DNA from: Clostridia bacterium
GTDB taxonomy: Bacteria; Bacillota; Clostridia; Christensenellales; UMGS416
Length of the DNA stretch: 64,000 nt
Reading direction: 5' to 3'
NCBI GenBank assembly: GCA_016938675.1
Contig: JAFGUF010000027.1
Location: forward strand, 62,001 to 126,000
Position numbers and translations under genes: made by a program. Below, piece by piece: positions 9,000 through 18,589 of this stretch (its first letter is position 1; each line of letters starts with the position of its first letter). The notes beneath the pieces are model-generated. The model was not told the DNA's origin. It ran no database searches and saw nothing but the letters and a program-made list of their open reading frames with translations.

Positions 9000-9941
9000 G
9001 TGGTTTCAATTTACAAACACATCAACGGTCAATTTTCCTTGCTGGATGATTTTGAGAACGGTTCATGGATTAATCTTGTGGCGCCTACAAACGAAGAATT
9101 GGATCTTGTATCGCAGAAAACAGGTGCGGACATAGATTTGCTTCGTGCAGCGCTTGATGAAGAGGAACGCTCCAGAATTGAACTGGAAGAGGAAATTAAC
9201 CAAACCATAATAGTGGTTGACATACCAAGAGTTGAAAAAGAAGGCATAGACGGCTATGTATATACTACTTTGCCATTAGGAATCATTTTTGTCGGTGATT
9301 ATATTATAACTGTATGCTTGGTAAGAAGCTCTTTGCTTGAAGACTTTATAAAGGGCAAGGTACGGAAATTTTATACATATAAAAGGACAAGATTTGTGCT
9401 TCTTTTGCTATACAGGAATTCAACGCGATTTCTACGCTATCTTCGCCTTATAGATAAGGCCAGCGTAAGGCTGAACGAGGAAATGCAGCGCAGCTACAGA
9501 AACAAAGAGCTTTTCCAAATGATGGCGCTGGAGAAATCACTGGTGTATTTCACCACATCCTTAAAGGGAAATGAAGCTGTACTAGAAAAGCTTGTAAAGG
9601 TCAATTACGTAAAAAAATATCATGATGATGAAGAACTGCTTGAAGATGTAATAGTTGAAAATAAACAGGCCATTGAAATGTGCTCGATTTATAGAGACAT
9701 TTTATCTGGAATGATGGATGCCTACGCATCAATCATCTCCAACAACTTAAGCATTGTTATGAAGTTCCTTGCAGCCGTTACCATCGTCATTTCGCTGCCC
9801 ACACTTGTAACAAGTGCCTGGGGCATGAATGTAAATCTGCCGTGGGAATACAATCCGTATGGTTTCGCGATTGTTATGTCCATTGCGCTTGCTATAACCA
9901 TATTCGCGGTAATATGGCTCTGGCGAAGAAAAATGTTTTGA
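9000..9941 (+). CDS. CorA family divalent cation transporter
   Basis: A 313-residue protein of the CorA Mg2+/Co2+/Ni2+ channel family. It has a large cytoplasmic N-terminal domain, a long helical segment at about residues 140-250, then two membrane helices at the C-terminus. The signature GMN follows the first helix (SAWGMNVNLPW near residue 275), and a basic tail RRK ends the protein. It forms pentameric channels in the family. The GTG start at 9000 matches the usual family N-terminus, though GGAGG ends only two bases before it. The gene is monocistronic, with its own promoter and terminator. Confidence 0.9.
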   Translation: MVSIYKHINGQFSLLDDFENGSWINLVAPTNEELDLVSQKTGADIDLLRAALDEEERSRIELEEEINQTIIVVDIPRVEKEGIDGYVYTTLPLGIIFVGDYIITVCLVRSSLLEDFIKGKVRKFYTYKRTRFVLLLLYRNSTRFLRYLRLIDKASVRLNEEMQRSYRNKELFQMMALEKSLVYFTTSLKGNEAVLEKLVKVNYVKKYHDDEELLEDVIVENKQAIEMCSIYRDILSGMMDAYASIISNNLSIVMKFLAAVTIVISLPTLVTSAWGMNVNLPWEYNPYGFAIVMSIALAITIFAVIWLWRRKMF

Positions 9942-10007
9942 TCTGCGCTTTTTCCGGGGAGGAATAAGCTCTGGCGATATGTGGGTGCGTATTGCCGCAG
10001 GTTAATT

Positions 10008-10050
10008 AAGGCTCTGTTGTGATAAGGGGATTGTTACAACAGAGCCTTTT
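10008..10050 (+). terminator. Terminator after the corA-like gene
   Basis: A 13-bp perfect stem (10008-10020 with 10036-10048), a 15-base loop, and a T run. Confidence 0.9.
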
Positions 10051-10078
10051 CATATACACACAGTTCATTTATGTTTTG

Positions 10079-10107
10079 TTGAGATTATTAATGATTTCGA
10101 GTATAAT
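10079..10107 (+). promoter_or_regulatory. Promoter for the lipoprotein/aminotransferase/AEC operon
   Basis: TTGAGA (10079-10084) and TATAAT (10102-10107) with a 17-base spacer, about 35 bases upstream of the lipoprotein start. Confidence 0.7.
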
Positions 10108-10146
10108 AATGTGAACAATTATTAATTTAGGAGAATAAAAGCATTA

Positions 10147-12276
10147 ATGTCTAAGTATTTGAAATTTATAATATTGATAGTTGCTTTATTAATAATATTT
10201 TCAGGCTGCTCCAACAGCTCATTTGTAAACGAAAAAATCAACATGGTGCTGGCGCAGAATAATGCCAGCGATGAAGCCGTCGAGTGGCTGATATATAATA
10301 AGGACTTGGTTGCCCCCGTTCTTGTGGACAGGCTCTCATCATCCAATAAAAATAAGGTAAGCGAAACTAAAGAGCTGCTTAGCCTGATGGGCAAGGACGG
10401 GATTACAATAGTCCTTAGTGATTACCAGTCCCTAAGCGAATCCGGAAAGGCTGCCCTTGCTGATGTACTGGCCGAGCAGATGAGCAAAGATGCCATGCTG
10501 CAGCTGCTTGCTATGAGCGCCCTAGACGGCGGATTCGATGTCAGCGTTGCAGCGCTTATAAATATGGGGGACTCTGCTGCTCAGTTTCTGGAAACTCTCC
10601 TATATCAAGAGAAATATTATTCCTGCGTAAATGCGGTAATAGCAGGCAACTCACAGCGGGTAATTGACGACATCATTCCAATGGTAAGCAACCAAAGTTC
10701 ATATATCCAAAATCGGGCAATGGAGATCATTGCTCTCTCTGATAGTTCCGTAATAAGCCCCTTCGTCCAGAATGTGCTAAACGACACTTCTCTTAGCAAT
10801 GAAAAAGCGATAAGGATATCCTCAACTGCCCTGAACAATAATAAGGATGTAGCAATAGATGAAATAATAAATATGGTCGCGCTTGGAAACACCAATCCTG
10901 TAACCTCAGCGACTATGATATATGAACTTTCAAAGGAAAGTGACCTTGGCACCATATTTGAAAAGTGCGCAAAAAGCTCGAATGCGGTAAACACAAACGA
11001 CATGCTAAAGGAGCTGGTGCGCCAGGCAGGCGTGCCCCGCATAGTGGAAACAGCAATGAACAGCAATTCAACAGAGACCATTACTTCCATATCCTTTGCT
11101 CTCGCCTCATATGATTTCTCTACGGAGGCATTTATAGAAGTTCTTAATTCACTTACTGAAAGTGATACTATAAATTCAACCATCTATACTCTTGCAAGCA
11201 AACTGATATACGACCCTGTATTTAAAGGTGTGGCGCAATCCGTGATAGCAATGGATGCAGCGGCACTAAACAATGCCTTGCAGCTGGAGGGAGCAAACCC
11301 AAAAACCATAGGGGACGCTCTTTCCCGGACGTCTGAGAATTTAACAATTTCTCAAAGAATAGATACCATGCTGAATGCAATGGACAACATCAGCGCGACA
11401 CGCACGATGATAGTCTTAGCTTATGGCGAGGATGGCGTATATCCGAAACTTGTATGGGACAGGTACGCAGGCCCAGATGCCGCTCTATCAAAAAGCGCAA
11501 TGGACGTAATACTGGAAGCAACCTCAATGGGGATAAAGTTTAAATATACTGATATGGATTTTTCGCCCTATGCAGCGAAGCTTGTGCAGGATTTAAATTC
11601 CCATAACTCCGACACAAAGAATATCGCGCTGCAGATATTAAGCAAAATACCAGAAGGTGTGGAGCACCATGAATTCTATCAGAAGGTATACGAAGGCTAC
11701 AAAGACCAGTCTGTATTCACAGTTTTATGCTGGCATTATGTGGGCGAAGGCGCAAAAAAACTGAACCTGAGCATTGCAGGAACTGACACTGTAATTGGCG
11801 AAATAGCATATGAAATGAAGAGCGTAAAGGTAACCAACGTAGACAAAAGCGACTTTTTAGATTACGAGGGGATGATTCTTCAGAGCATCAACGCTCTCGG
11901 ACTTAAGGTAACCGATACAGCAACAACAAAGCTGGTAATAACCATCAACGAAGTCCCTGTTTCAAAGCAATACAGAGGGATGATGGGCAGTAGCTATCTT
12001 GGCGCAAAGTGCACAACAACAATTGATATATACATATCTGGTGAAAAAGTGAACACCGTTTCCGGATATTATGAGATACTTCCGCCAGTGGACAACCCTG
12101 CTGGAGAAAACGTATATGAATACAAAAACAATCCCGAAGACGCCCCCATGGAGACGCCATTTATAAACAGCTACATTCAAGCGCTATACAAAGCATTCGG
12201 CGAGGATGTGCTTTATGGAACATATCAGTACGACAGGCTTGCGACGCTAGAGGTAGGATCAGAATTATGGAATTAA
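10147..12276 (+). CDS. Uncharacterised lipoprotein, predicted alpha-solenoid
   Basis: A 709-residue exported lipoprotein. The signal peptide covers about residues 1-21, with lipobox FSGC and lipidation at Cys21. Residues 30-550 are almost all short amphipathic helices in a repeating pattern such as AVEWLIYNKDLVAPVLVDRL and AALINMGDSAAQFLETLL, which resembles HEAT-type solenoids. Residues about 555-700 are beta-rich, with Thr-rich strands and few helices, and could be a separate domain. I do not recognise the family. It is anchored outside the cytoplasmic membrane. The following aminotransferase overlaps it by 10 bases, so the two are coupled. Confidence 0.7.
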   Translation: MSKYLKFIILIVALLIIFSGCSNSSFVNEKINMVLAQNNASDEAVEWLIYNKDLVAPVLVDRLSSSNKNKVSETKELLSLMGKDGITIVLSDYQSLSESGKAALADVLAEQMSKDAMLQLLAMSALDGGFDVSVAALINMGDSAAQFLETLLYQEKYYSCVNAVIAGNSQRVIDDIIPMVSNQSSYIQNRAMEIIALSDSSVISPFVQNVLNDTSLSNEKAIRISSTALNNNKDVAIDEIINMVALGNTNPVTSATMIYELSKESDLGTIFEKCAKSSNAVNTNDMLKELVRQAGVPRIVETAMNSNSTETITSISFALASYDFSTEAFIEVLNSLTESDTINSTIYTLASKLIYDPVFKGVAQSVIAMDAAALNNALQLEGANPKTIGDALSRTSENLTISQRIDTMLNAMDNISATRTMIVLAYGEDGVYPKLVWDRYAGPDAALSKSAMDVILEATSMGIKFKYTDMDFSPYAAKLVQDLNSHNSDTKNIALQILSKIPEGVEHHEFYQKVYEGYKDQSVFTVLCWHYVGEGAKKLNLSIAGTDTVIGEIAYEMKSVKVTNVDKSDFLDYEGMILQSINALGLKVTDTATTKLVITINEVPVSKQYRGMMGSSYLGAKCTTTIDIYISGEKVNTVSGYYEILPPVDNPAGENVYEYKNNPEDAPMETPFINSYIQALYKAFGEDVLYGTYQYDRLATLEVGSELWN

Positions 12277-13382
12277 GGCCCTTTGAGCTGGAAAGGTATT
12301 TCAGCCGGTATGAGTTCAGTGTATCTCACCTTCTCAGTTCATCTGATTGCGAACCTTTAAGCCTTGACGAAATTTTATCACTTGCCGACAGCAATGAAAA
12401 AAGCCTTTGGGATAATTTGAAACTTTCCTATACAGAATCCGGCGGCCATCCTCTTCTAGTTGAGGCAATCGCTAATCTCTATAGCAATTCCAATACTTCT
12501 GATATTCTTGAGATAATTCCCGAAGAGGGAATTTACATTGCAATGCGTACGCTTATAAAAAAAGGTGATCATGTGGTGGTAATGCATCCGTGCTATCAGT
12601 CGCTGGAGGAAATCGCCGTGTCCCAAGGAGCAGAAGTAAAAAGATGGCACGCATCCTATGATGATAAATGGCGCTTTGACATAGAAGACCTTAGAAACTT
12701 ATGCAATTCAAGCACGGAAATGGTTATCATAAATACACCCCATAATCCCACAGGGGCACACTTCAGCCATGCGGAGTTTATGGAGATAGTAAATATCTGC
12801 AGAGCTAACAATAGCATTTTATTCTGTGACGAGATGTATAGATTTCTTGAATATCATTCTGATGCACGCCTTCCTAGTGCTTGCGAAATTTATGAAAATT
12901 CTGTTTGTTTAGGCGGCCTTTCAAAATCCTTTGCCCTTCCGGGACTCCGCTGCGGATGGCTTATTACAAAAAATAAGGACTTTATGCAGCGCTTCAGGAC
13001 ATATAAAGACTACACTACTATATGCGCAGCCGCACCTGCTGAAATCCTCAGCATTATAGCGCTGAAAAATAGGGACAAAATAATCAATAGAAATCTCAAT
13101 ATTATTTATCATAATCTAGCACATCTTGATAATTTTGCTCGCAAATATAAATCAATCATTAACTACAGCCGCCCTGTGGCAGGGTCGATATGCATGCCTG
13201 TGCTGGATAGCTCTTTGGATTCTGCTGAACTTGCAGAAAACCTTATAGAAGAAAAAAGTTTAATGGTGCTTCCTTCAAAAGTATTCAATATAGAAATCAA
13301 TGCTTTTCGCCTGGGCTTCGGAAGAAGCGATTTTATTGATAACCTGAATATTCTTGATAAATATTTAGAAAAGCACTTATAA
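12267..13382 (+). CDS. Class I/II PLP-dependent aminotransferase
   Basis: A 371-residue fold-type I PLP enzyme. The signatures are INTPHNPTG near residue 157, FCDEMYR near residue 190 (Asp binding the pyridine nitrogen, Tyr the ring oxygen), GGLSKSFALPGLRCGW near residue 215 with the PLP-binding Lys, and FRLGFGR near residue 350 with the carboxylate-binding Arg. Sequence features resemble the group that includes capreomycidine-synthase-like and generic aspartate-family aminotransferases. The substrate cannot be assigned. It starts inside the lipoprotein gene and is 13 bases from the AEC transporter, so an amino acid might link the three; this is inference. Confidence 0.88.
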   Translation: MELRPFELERYFSRYEFSVSHLLSSSDCEPLSLDEILSLADSNEKSLWDNLKLSYTESGGHPLLVEAIANLYSNSNTSDILEIIPEEGIYIAMRTLIKKGDHVVVMHPCYQSLEEIAVSQGAEVKRWHASYDDKWRFDIEDLRNLCNSSTEMVIINTPHNPTGAHFSHAEFMEIVNICRANNSILFCDEMYRFLEYHSDARLPSACEIYENSVCLGGLSKSFALPGLRCGWLITKNKDFMQRFRTYKDYTTICAAAPAEILSIIALKNRDKIINRNLNIIYHNLAHLDNFARKYKSIINYSRPVAGSICMPVLDSSLDSAELAENLIEEKSLMVLPSKVFNIEINAFRLGFGRSDFIDNLNILDKYLEKHL

Positions 13383-13395
13383 AAATGAGGAAATA

Positions 13396-14310
13396 ATGAC
13401 AACCGTTTTAAATCAAATACTTACTCTCGGAATAATAATATTTATAGGCATAATACTCGCAAAGCTTTCAATACTTACAGGCGATACAAGAAAAAAAATG
13501 TCCTCCATGTTAATTTATGTGGTGGCTCCGCTTTATGTAATCACCTCATTTCAGATAGAATACTCTGAATATCTTCTTAAAACCATGGGCATAGTCGCAT
13601 TATTTGCCATAGCAGTCATATCATTAGGCCTAGCTATAGGCCGGCTGCTTTGGCGCAATCAACCACAGGACAAGGCACAGGTTTTAACTCACGCCAGCGG
13701 GTTTATGAACTGCGGTTTTATAGGCTATCCGCTGCTTTCTGCACTCTTCGGCGAGACGGGTGTCCTCTACGCCTCCGTTTTTGTGCTGGTTTTTCAGGTG
13801 TTTCTATGGACGCTGGGTGTGATGATATTCTCTGAAAAACCAAAAACATGGTACAAGCCTCTGCTGCAGCCGGGAATAATCGGGGTAGTAACTGGATTGA
13901 CTTTGTTCATACTTCAAATAAAGCTTCCCTCTTTTATCTATAATGCTTTCCATATGGTAGGATCCATGACTTCACCCCTTGCGATGCTTATTATCGGTGC
14001 GTTTCTTTCTGAGGTTGACATTGTTCATTCTCTAAAGGACCTGCCTACCTATATTACCGCTCTTTTCCGCTTGATTCTTGCCCCCGGCCTTGCGCTAATC
14101 GTTCTTAGGCTACTCGGTTTCAGCCCTGCCGACGGCATATTCTTCTACTGTGTCGTTATTCTTTCCGGTATGCCTTCTGCTACCAATACAGTGCTTTTTG
14201 CCACAAACTACGACGCGGATGCCAAATACTCTGCATCTGTTGTAGCAATCAGTACGATATTATCAGGTATTACAATCCCTGTATGGCTACATATTATAAG
14301 CCTGCTGTAG
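13396..14310 (+). CDS. AEC family transporter (auxin efflux carrier type)
   Basis: A 304-residue membrane protein with about ten hydrophobic helices arranged in two similar halves. It has the family pattern HASGFMNCGFIGYPLL near residue 100 and SGMPSATNTVLFA near residue 260, close to the crossing helices of the AEC/BASS fold. Bacterial AEC proteins carry malate, malonate or other organic anions and some amino acids. The ribosome site GAGGAA precedes ATG 13396. It is the third gene of its operon. A weak AAACTG/CAGTTT hairpin near 14333-14360 may end the transcript. The substrate is unknown. Confidence 0.85.
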   Translation: MTTVLNQILTLGIIIFIGIILAKLSILTGDTRKKMSSMLIYVVAPLYVITSFQIEYSEYLLKTMGIVALFAIAVISLGLAIGRLLWRNQPQDKAQVLTHASGFMNCGFIGYPLLSALFGETGVLYASVFVLVFQVFLWTLGVMIFSEKPKTWYKPLLQPGIIGVVTGLTLFILQIKLPSFIYNAFHMVGSMTSPLAMLIIGAFLSEVDIVHSLKDLPTYITALFRLILAPGLALIVLRLLGFSPADGIFFYCVVILSGMPSATNTVLFATNYDADAKYSASVVAISTILSGITIPVWLHIISLL

Positions 14311-14378
14311 CGGAAAGAGCCATTTGCGTTAAAAACTGTCCTGCATTTACATTGCAGTTTAAAAAATGAATGATTATA

Positions 14379-14407
14379 TTGACATAATCCCTGCATCAAA
14401 GTATAAT
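14379..14407 (+). promoter_or_regulatory. Promoter for rpsU
   Basis: A full-consensus pair, TTGACA (14379-14384) and TATAAT (14402-14407), with a 17-base spacer, as expected for a strongly expressed ribosomal protein gene. The roughly 60-base leader contains a small TTCCC/GGGAA hairpin just ahead of the ribosome site. Confidence 0.85.
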
Positions 14408-14474
14408 CATTATTGTGTCTGCGGGAGCATGTCCTCTCGTACACATATTCCCAATAGGGAAGGGAGGGTTGGAC

Positions 14475-14651
14475 ATGTCTGAAATCAAAGTAGGAGAGAA
14501 TGAATCTCTTGAAAGTGCACTTAAGCGTTTCAAGCGCAAGTGTGCGCGCTCCGGCGTAATGGCAGAGGTTCGCAAACGCGAGCATTACGAGAAGCCTAGC
14601 GTGCGTCGCAAAAAGAAAGCAGAAGCTGCTAGACGCAAGAACAAGCGCTAG
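14475..14651 (+). CDS. rpsU: 30S ribosomal protein S21
   Basis: A 58-residue, highly basic protein of the small ribosomal subunit, needed for efficient initiation on mRNAs in species that have it. The family motif [18 protein letters not shown] and the C-terminal Arg/Lys run [15 protein letters not shown] are clear. ATG 14475 follows AGGGAGGG by 6-7 bases; a longer upstream frame in the same phase is not needed. It stands alone between its own promoter and terminator. Confidence 0.97.
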   Translation: MSEIKVGENESLESALKRFKRKCARSGVMAEVRKREHYEKPSVRRKKKAEAARRKNKR

Positions 14652-14673
14652 TTAATATTTTTGCAGACTATTA

Positions 14674-14702
14674 AAAAAGCCTGATATATTATCAGGCTTT
14701 TT
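14674..14702. terminator. Bidirectional terminator between rpsU and the S41 peptidase
   Basis: A 12-bp perfect stem (14674-14685 with 14691-14702) and a five-base loop, with A and T runs on both sides. Confidence 0.92.
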
Positions 14703-14718
14703 TTTATTATCTATTTTT

Positions 14719-15948
14719 TTATTCCAGATCTGCTATCTGCTCACGAAGTATCTCCAAAGCTTTCTGCATCTGATTGTCAGCTTCTGTTGTAAGCAGTGAG
14801 GGGTCTTTCTGAACTTCTTCATTGAGCACAACTTCATAGTCAGGAGTGAATCCTACATCCTGCGGGCATCTTCCGCCTGCTGTCTCATAATAGCTGGACG
14901 TAATGCGCAGCACGCCGCCGTCACCTAAGAAATAGAATCCCTGAGCAACACCTTTGCCGAATGTAGTTTCGCCTACCAATACGCCGACTCCGTAGTCCTG
15001 CACGCAGCCGGATATCAGCTCGCTGGCGCTGGCTGAGGAGCCGTTGACTAGAACTACCAGAGGTTTATTCAAGTATCTTGCATCACTTCTGTCTACTGTT
15101 TCTTTTCCGTCGTTGTCAATCAACGTTATAATGTCTCCCTTAGGGAACAGCGTATCGCCGATTTCTACTGCTATGTCCTTGCTTCCGCCTGGATTATACC
15201 TTAAGTCCAGTATGTATCCTTCTGCACCGGCAGCTGCAAGCTCATCCAGAGCCTGGTGAAAAAGCTCACTGGCATTTCCGGAGAATTCCTGAATCTTTAT
15301 ATATCCTATTTTATCTTCCGCCATGAACCACTCGCATTGCTCAGCAATTATTTTTGCCCTGGTCATTGTAAGGTCGATTGCCTCGCCATCTCTTTCAAAT
15401 GTAACAACGACTTCGGTTCCTTCTTCGCCCTTTACCATGTCAACTACCTTTATGTAGTCCATGCCTACCGTGTTCAAGCCATCAACGCCGACCAATATAT
15501 CACCCGGCAGCACTCCTGCTTTCTGAGCCGGAGAGTCCTTATATACCTGAGCTACTGAAATCTTGTTGTTCTCTCCGATATTTACAAGAACTCCGATTCC
15601 TACGTATTCGCCGTTATCGGCCATTACAAACTCTTCATATTCCTGTGGAGTAAAATACGCTCCATATTTGTCTCCCGTGCCGTATACCATTCCTTTTGCC
15701 GCGTTTTCTATCAGGGTATCCCTGTCTACTTCTTCGATATAATACTCTTCATATTTATCAATTATTTCTTCAAGTAATCCATAATCTTCATAGTCTCTGC
15801 TATCGTATACTTTGGCTTCCTGAATAACAGTCTGGTTGCCAAATAACAGATATACTAGGCCGCCCGAAAGAGCAGCGCCTATGAAAAACATTAATACTAA
15901 TGTAAATATAAAACCTCTAACGCTTATTTCCATTGTCTTTTTTTCCAT
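14719..15948 (-). CDS. S41 family carboxy-terminal processing peptidase (CtpA-type)
   Basis: A 409-residue serine protease anchored by one N-terminal membrane helix (about residues 12-36), with the rest outside the cell. A PDZ domain covers about residues 105-185 (EYVGIGVLV, AGVLPGDILVGVDG). The peptidase domain shows VNGSSASASE near residue 306, holding the nucleophilic Ser, and TTFGKGVAQ near residue 329, holding the catalytic Lys; both dyad residues are present. Family members trim or degrade cell-envelope proteins. The start follows AGGAGG by five bases. It is probably transcribed alone from the 15949-16185 gap, which holds no other gene. Confidence 0.92.
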   Translation of the reverse strand: MEKKTMEISVRGFIFTLVLMFFIGAALSGGLVYLLFGNQTVIQEAKVYDSRDYEDYGLLEEIIDKYEEYYIEEVDRDTLIENAAKGMVYGTGDKYGAYFTPQEYEEFVMADNGEYVGIGVLVNIGENNKISVAQVYKDSPAQKAGVLPGDILVGVDGLNTVGMDYIKVVDMVKGEEGTEVVVTFERDGEAIDLTMTRAKIIAEQCEWFMAEDKIGYIKIQEFSGNASELFHQALDELAAAGAEGYILDLRYNPGGSKDIAVEIGDTLFPKGDIITLIDNDGKETVDRSDARYLNKPLVVLVNGSSASASELISGCVQDYGVGVLVGETTFGKGVAQGFYFLGDGGVLRITSSYYETAGGRCPQDVGFTPDYEVVLNEEVQKDPSLLTTEADNQMQKALEILREQIADLE

Positions 15949-16139
15949 TGTAACCTCCTGTGCCTTTAATTAAGACACTTGTATCATTATACAACTTTTC
16001 ATTATATTTTGAAATACTAAAATAAGATACAAATATTACTGTATCGTTACAATATTTTAAATACTATTATAATGCCATATGCATATTTAGCAAAATCCAT
16101 ATATTTTTTTTGCTTACCGTGGGATTTTTAAATAAATTA

Positions 16140-16148
16140 TGGTATAAT
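16140..16148 (+). promoter_or_regulatory. Extended -10 promoter for the orphan gene and fhs
   Basis: TGG followed by TATAAT (16143-16148) forms an extended -10 element; no good -35 box is seen at 17 bases. It lies 37 bases before the orphan ORF start. Confidence 0.6.
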
Positions 16149-16185
16149 TATTTGCTGTAGAATAATTATATAGGAGAGAATTAAA

Positions 16186-16821
16186 ATGCCAATAAAGTGC
16201 GATTACAAATCAGCAGAGAATGTTTTTTGCATATCAGCACCAAGAGGGCTTGATGTTTTGCCTGGGCGTATGTTGAGGCAGGTCATTAAGAATCTGAGCT
16301 CAAAATATGAAGTATGTGAGTTTTCGTTTGTAAAGGGCAGAAAAGCCGCAGACGAAAAAGAGGATGTGGTAACGGATGTGTATCTTGCTGCGTCACGTTC
16401 AGCTTACCTTATGGGTTCACAGCCGATTGTCGTTTTTCAAACAGTCCATCCCAGCTTACTTGACCCACAGTTTATTCAGCTGAATCCGGATGAAATCATG
16501 GAATTCAAGGGCAGGCTTACAGATATAGGCCTGGATGAAGAGTACAATACAAACGATTATTCGGTTGCAATGCCCAGTGACTATTTCTTAGTCATCACAG
16601 AAAACGTTCGGAAGCTGGCGAGGGTAATGGAACATCTAAGGCTTGAAACATTTCAGGATTTCAGAAACACACTAAGCCGCCTTGCACCGGCAACAATATC
16701 CATATATGATGAAGCAGACATGTTTGTAACCTATACGGATAAGACAATACCTGCGCTGCTGACAGAAGATATTGAAGAGTGGCTGCTGCCTCTTGAGAAA
16801 GTACCTCATTTGGATTTCTAA
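16186..16821 (+). CDS. Uncharacterised protein upstream of fhs
   Basis: A 211-residue soluble protein that I do not recognise. It has no signal peptide and no membrane helix. The N-terminal third is mixed alpha/beta ([26 protein letters not shown]), and the C-terminal half is acidic, with [16 protein letters not shown] and [10 protein letters not shown] strong AGGAGA ribosome site precedes the ATG, the length and codon use look like a real gene, and it has its own promoter. It ends 38 bases before fhs and is probably cotranscribed with it, which might hint at a role in one-carbon metabolism, though nothing in the protein itself shows that. Confidence 0.7.
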   Translation: MPIKCDYKSAENVFCISAPRGLDVLPGRMLRQVIKNLSSKYEVCEFSFVKGRKAADEKEDVVTDVYLAASRSAYLMGSQPIVVFQTVHPSLLDPQFIQLNPDEIMEFKGRLTDIGLDEEYNTNDYSVAMPSDYFLVITENVRKLARVMEHLRLETFQDFRNTLSRLAPATISIYDEADMFVTYTDKTIPALLTEDIEEWLLPLEKVPHLDF

Positions 16822-16859
16822 AAAACATATATAGCCAAACCCGGAAAGGAGATGTCGCT

Positions 16860-18530
16860 TTGAGTAAACCAGATATAGACATTGCAAGAGAAGCAAAAAA
16901 GGAAGATATCTTGGAGATCGCACTAAAGTGCGGACTAAAAAAAGACGATTACGTACCCTATGGACATTATAAAGCAAAAATATCTCTTTCGGCGGAAAGC
17001 CTAAAACGCTCTCCTTCGGGAAAGTTGGTTTTAGTAACCGCCATTAACCCGACTCCGGCAGGCGAAGGAAAGACAACCACATCTGTTGGCCTAGCTGACG
17101 GCCTTTCAAAAATCGGTGTAAATTCCTGCGTTGCTCTGCGTGAGCCGTCGTTAGGCCCTGTTTTCGGTATGAAAGGTGGAGCGGCGGGCGGCGGATACTC
17201 TCAGGTTGTGCCTATGGAGGATTTAAACCTTCATTTCACAGGTGATATGCATGCAATTACATCAGCCAACAATCTGCTTTCAGCTCTTATGGATAACCAT
17301 ATTTATCAGGGCAATAATCTGAAAATTGACACAGAAAGCATCATATGGCGCCGCTGCATGGATATGAACGACCGGCAGCTGCGGGAAATAGAATGCGGGC
17401 TTGGCAAAAGAAACGGCGTTCCCAGAAAAGACGGCTTTGATATTACAGCTGCTTCTGAGGTAATGGCTGCTTTCTGCTTGGCGTCTTCTCTTGATGACTT
17501 AAAGTCCCGCCTTGGCAATATTATAGTTGCCTATGATGTAAATAAAAATCCCGTGTATGCTCGCGACCTGAATGCACAGGGAGCCATGACAGCTCTGCTG
17601 AAAGATGCCTTCAGCCCTAATCTTGTGCAGACGATGGAGCAGACTCCTGCTTTTGTTCACGGAGGACCGTTTGCTAATATTGCTCACGGATGCAATTCCA
17701 TAATCGCAACAAAAACAGCTATGAAGCTCTTTGATGTGGTAGTAACGGAGGCTGGCTTCGGTGCTGACCTCGGCGCAGAAAAATTTATCGATATTAAATG
17801 CCGAAGCGGAAACATTTTCCCCGATGCTGTGGTTTTGGTTGCCACGGTGCGCGCGCTTAAATATCACGGCGGCGTACAAAAGGAAAACCTGTCAGAAGAA
17901 AATGCAGAAGCAGTGAAAAAGGGCCTTGCTAACCTGGAAGCTCATATTACTAACCTTAAAAGCAATTTTGGTGTTAATGTAGTTGTTGCAATCAATAAAT
18001 TCTCAGCAGACACGGATGCAGAAATGCTTCCGATATATCAGCTTTGTGAGAAAATGGACGTTGAAGTCTCCCTCTCAGAAGGGTGGGAAAAAGGCGGAGA
18101 AGGCACGAAGGACTTGGCTGAAAAAGTAATGGCGGCAATAAATAAAGCTAGTGGAAGCTCACCGAAATACCTTTATGATACTTCCCTTTCAATAAAGGAG
18201 AAAGTAGATTCCATATCCAAGTATTATGGCGCTGACGGGGCAGACTACACAGAAAGTGCTGACCAAGCTATCCAATATCTTGAGAAAATGGGTAAAGGCA
18301 ATCTCCCGATATGTATGGCAAAAACACAATATTCCCTTTCGGATGACCCCAAGCTAGTAGGCCGCCCAAAAGGATTCCGGATAACGGTTCGGGATGTTGC
18401 CATAAATAACGGTGCAGGATTTATAGTGGTTATAACCGGTAAAATTATGCGCATGCCCGGGCTGCCGAAGGAACCCAGTGCAATGAATATTGATGTAAAT
18501 GAGGACGGCGATATTCTAGGGCTTTTCTAG
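16860..18530 (+). CDS. fhs: Formate-tetrahydrofolate ligase
   Basis: It joins formate to tetrahydrofolate with ATP to make 10-formyl-THF, the entry step of the methyl branch of the Wood-Ljungdahl pathway and a source of one-carbon units. The 556-residue length is standard. The nucleotide loop [14 protein letters not shown] is at about residues 63-76, followed by [16 protein letters not shown] near residue 100 and the C-terminal [10 protein letters not shown] region. The start is TTG 16860, placed 6-8 bases after AAAGGAG. No other Wood-Ljungdahl gene is adjacent, so it may serve purine synthesis or acetogenesis. Confidence 0.97.
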   Translation: MSKPDIDIAREAKKEDILEIALKCGLKKDDYVPYGHYKAKISLSAESLKRSPSGKLVLVTAINPTPAGEGKTTTSVGLADGLSKIGVNSCVALREPSLGPVFGMKGGAAGGGYSQVVPMEDLNLHFTGDMHAITSANNLLSALMDNHIYQGNNLKIDTESIIWRRCMDMNDRQLREIECGLGKRNGVPRKDGFDITAASEVMAAFCLASSLDDLKSRLGNIIVAYDVNKNPVYARDLNAQGAMTALLKDAFSPNLVQTMEQTPAFVHGGPFANIAHGCNSIIATKTAMKLFDVVVTEAGFGADLGAEKFIDIKCRSGNIFPDAVVLVATVRALKYHGGVQKENLSEENAEAVKKGLANLEAHITNLKSNFGVNVVVAINKFSADTDAEMLPIYQLCEKMDVEVSLSEGWEKGGEGTKDLAEKVMAAINKASGSSPKYLYDTSLSIKEKVDSISKYYGADGADYTESADQAIQYLEKMGKGNLPICMAKTQYSLSDDPKLVGRPKGFRITVRDVAINNGAGFIVVITGKIMRMPGLPKEPSAMNIDVNEDGDILGLF

Positions 18531-18589
18531 GATTTGCTGGCAGCTTGCCTGCTAATGCAGGAATATATTTCGTAAAAGGTGTAATATAA

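Noticed and set aside
9000-9020. corA beginning upstream in the frame of GTG 8855 by a frameshift
   Set aside because: That frame stops at 8935, and the family-like corA N-terminus begins cleanly at 9000, so two separate frames fit better.
8953-9135. 60-codon plus-strand frame overlapping the corA start
   Set aside because: It has no ribosome site and is out of frame with corA, whose family-like N-terminus lies in the other frame.
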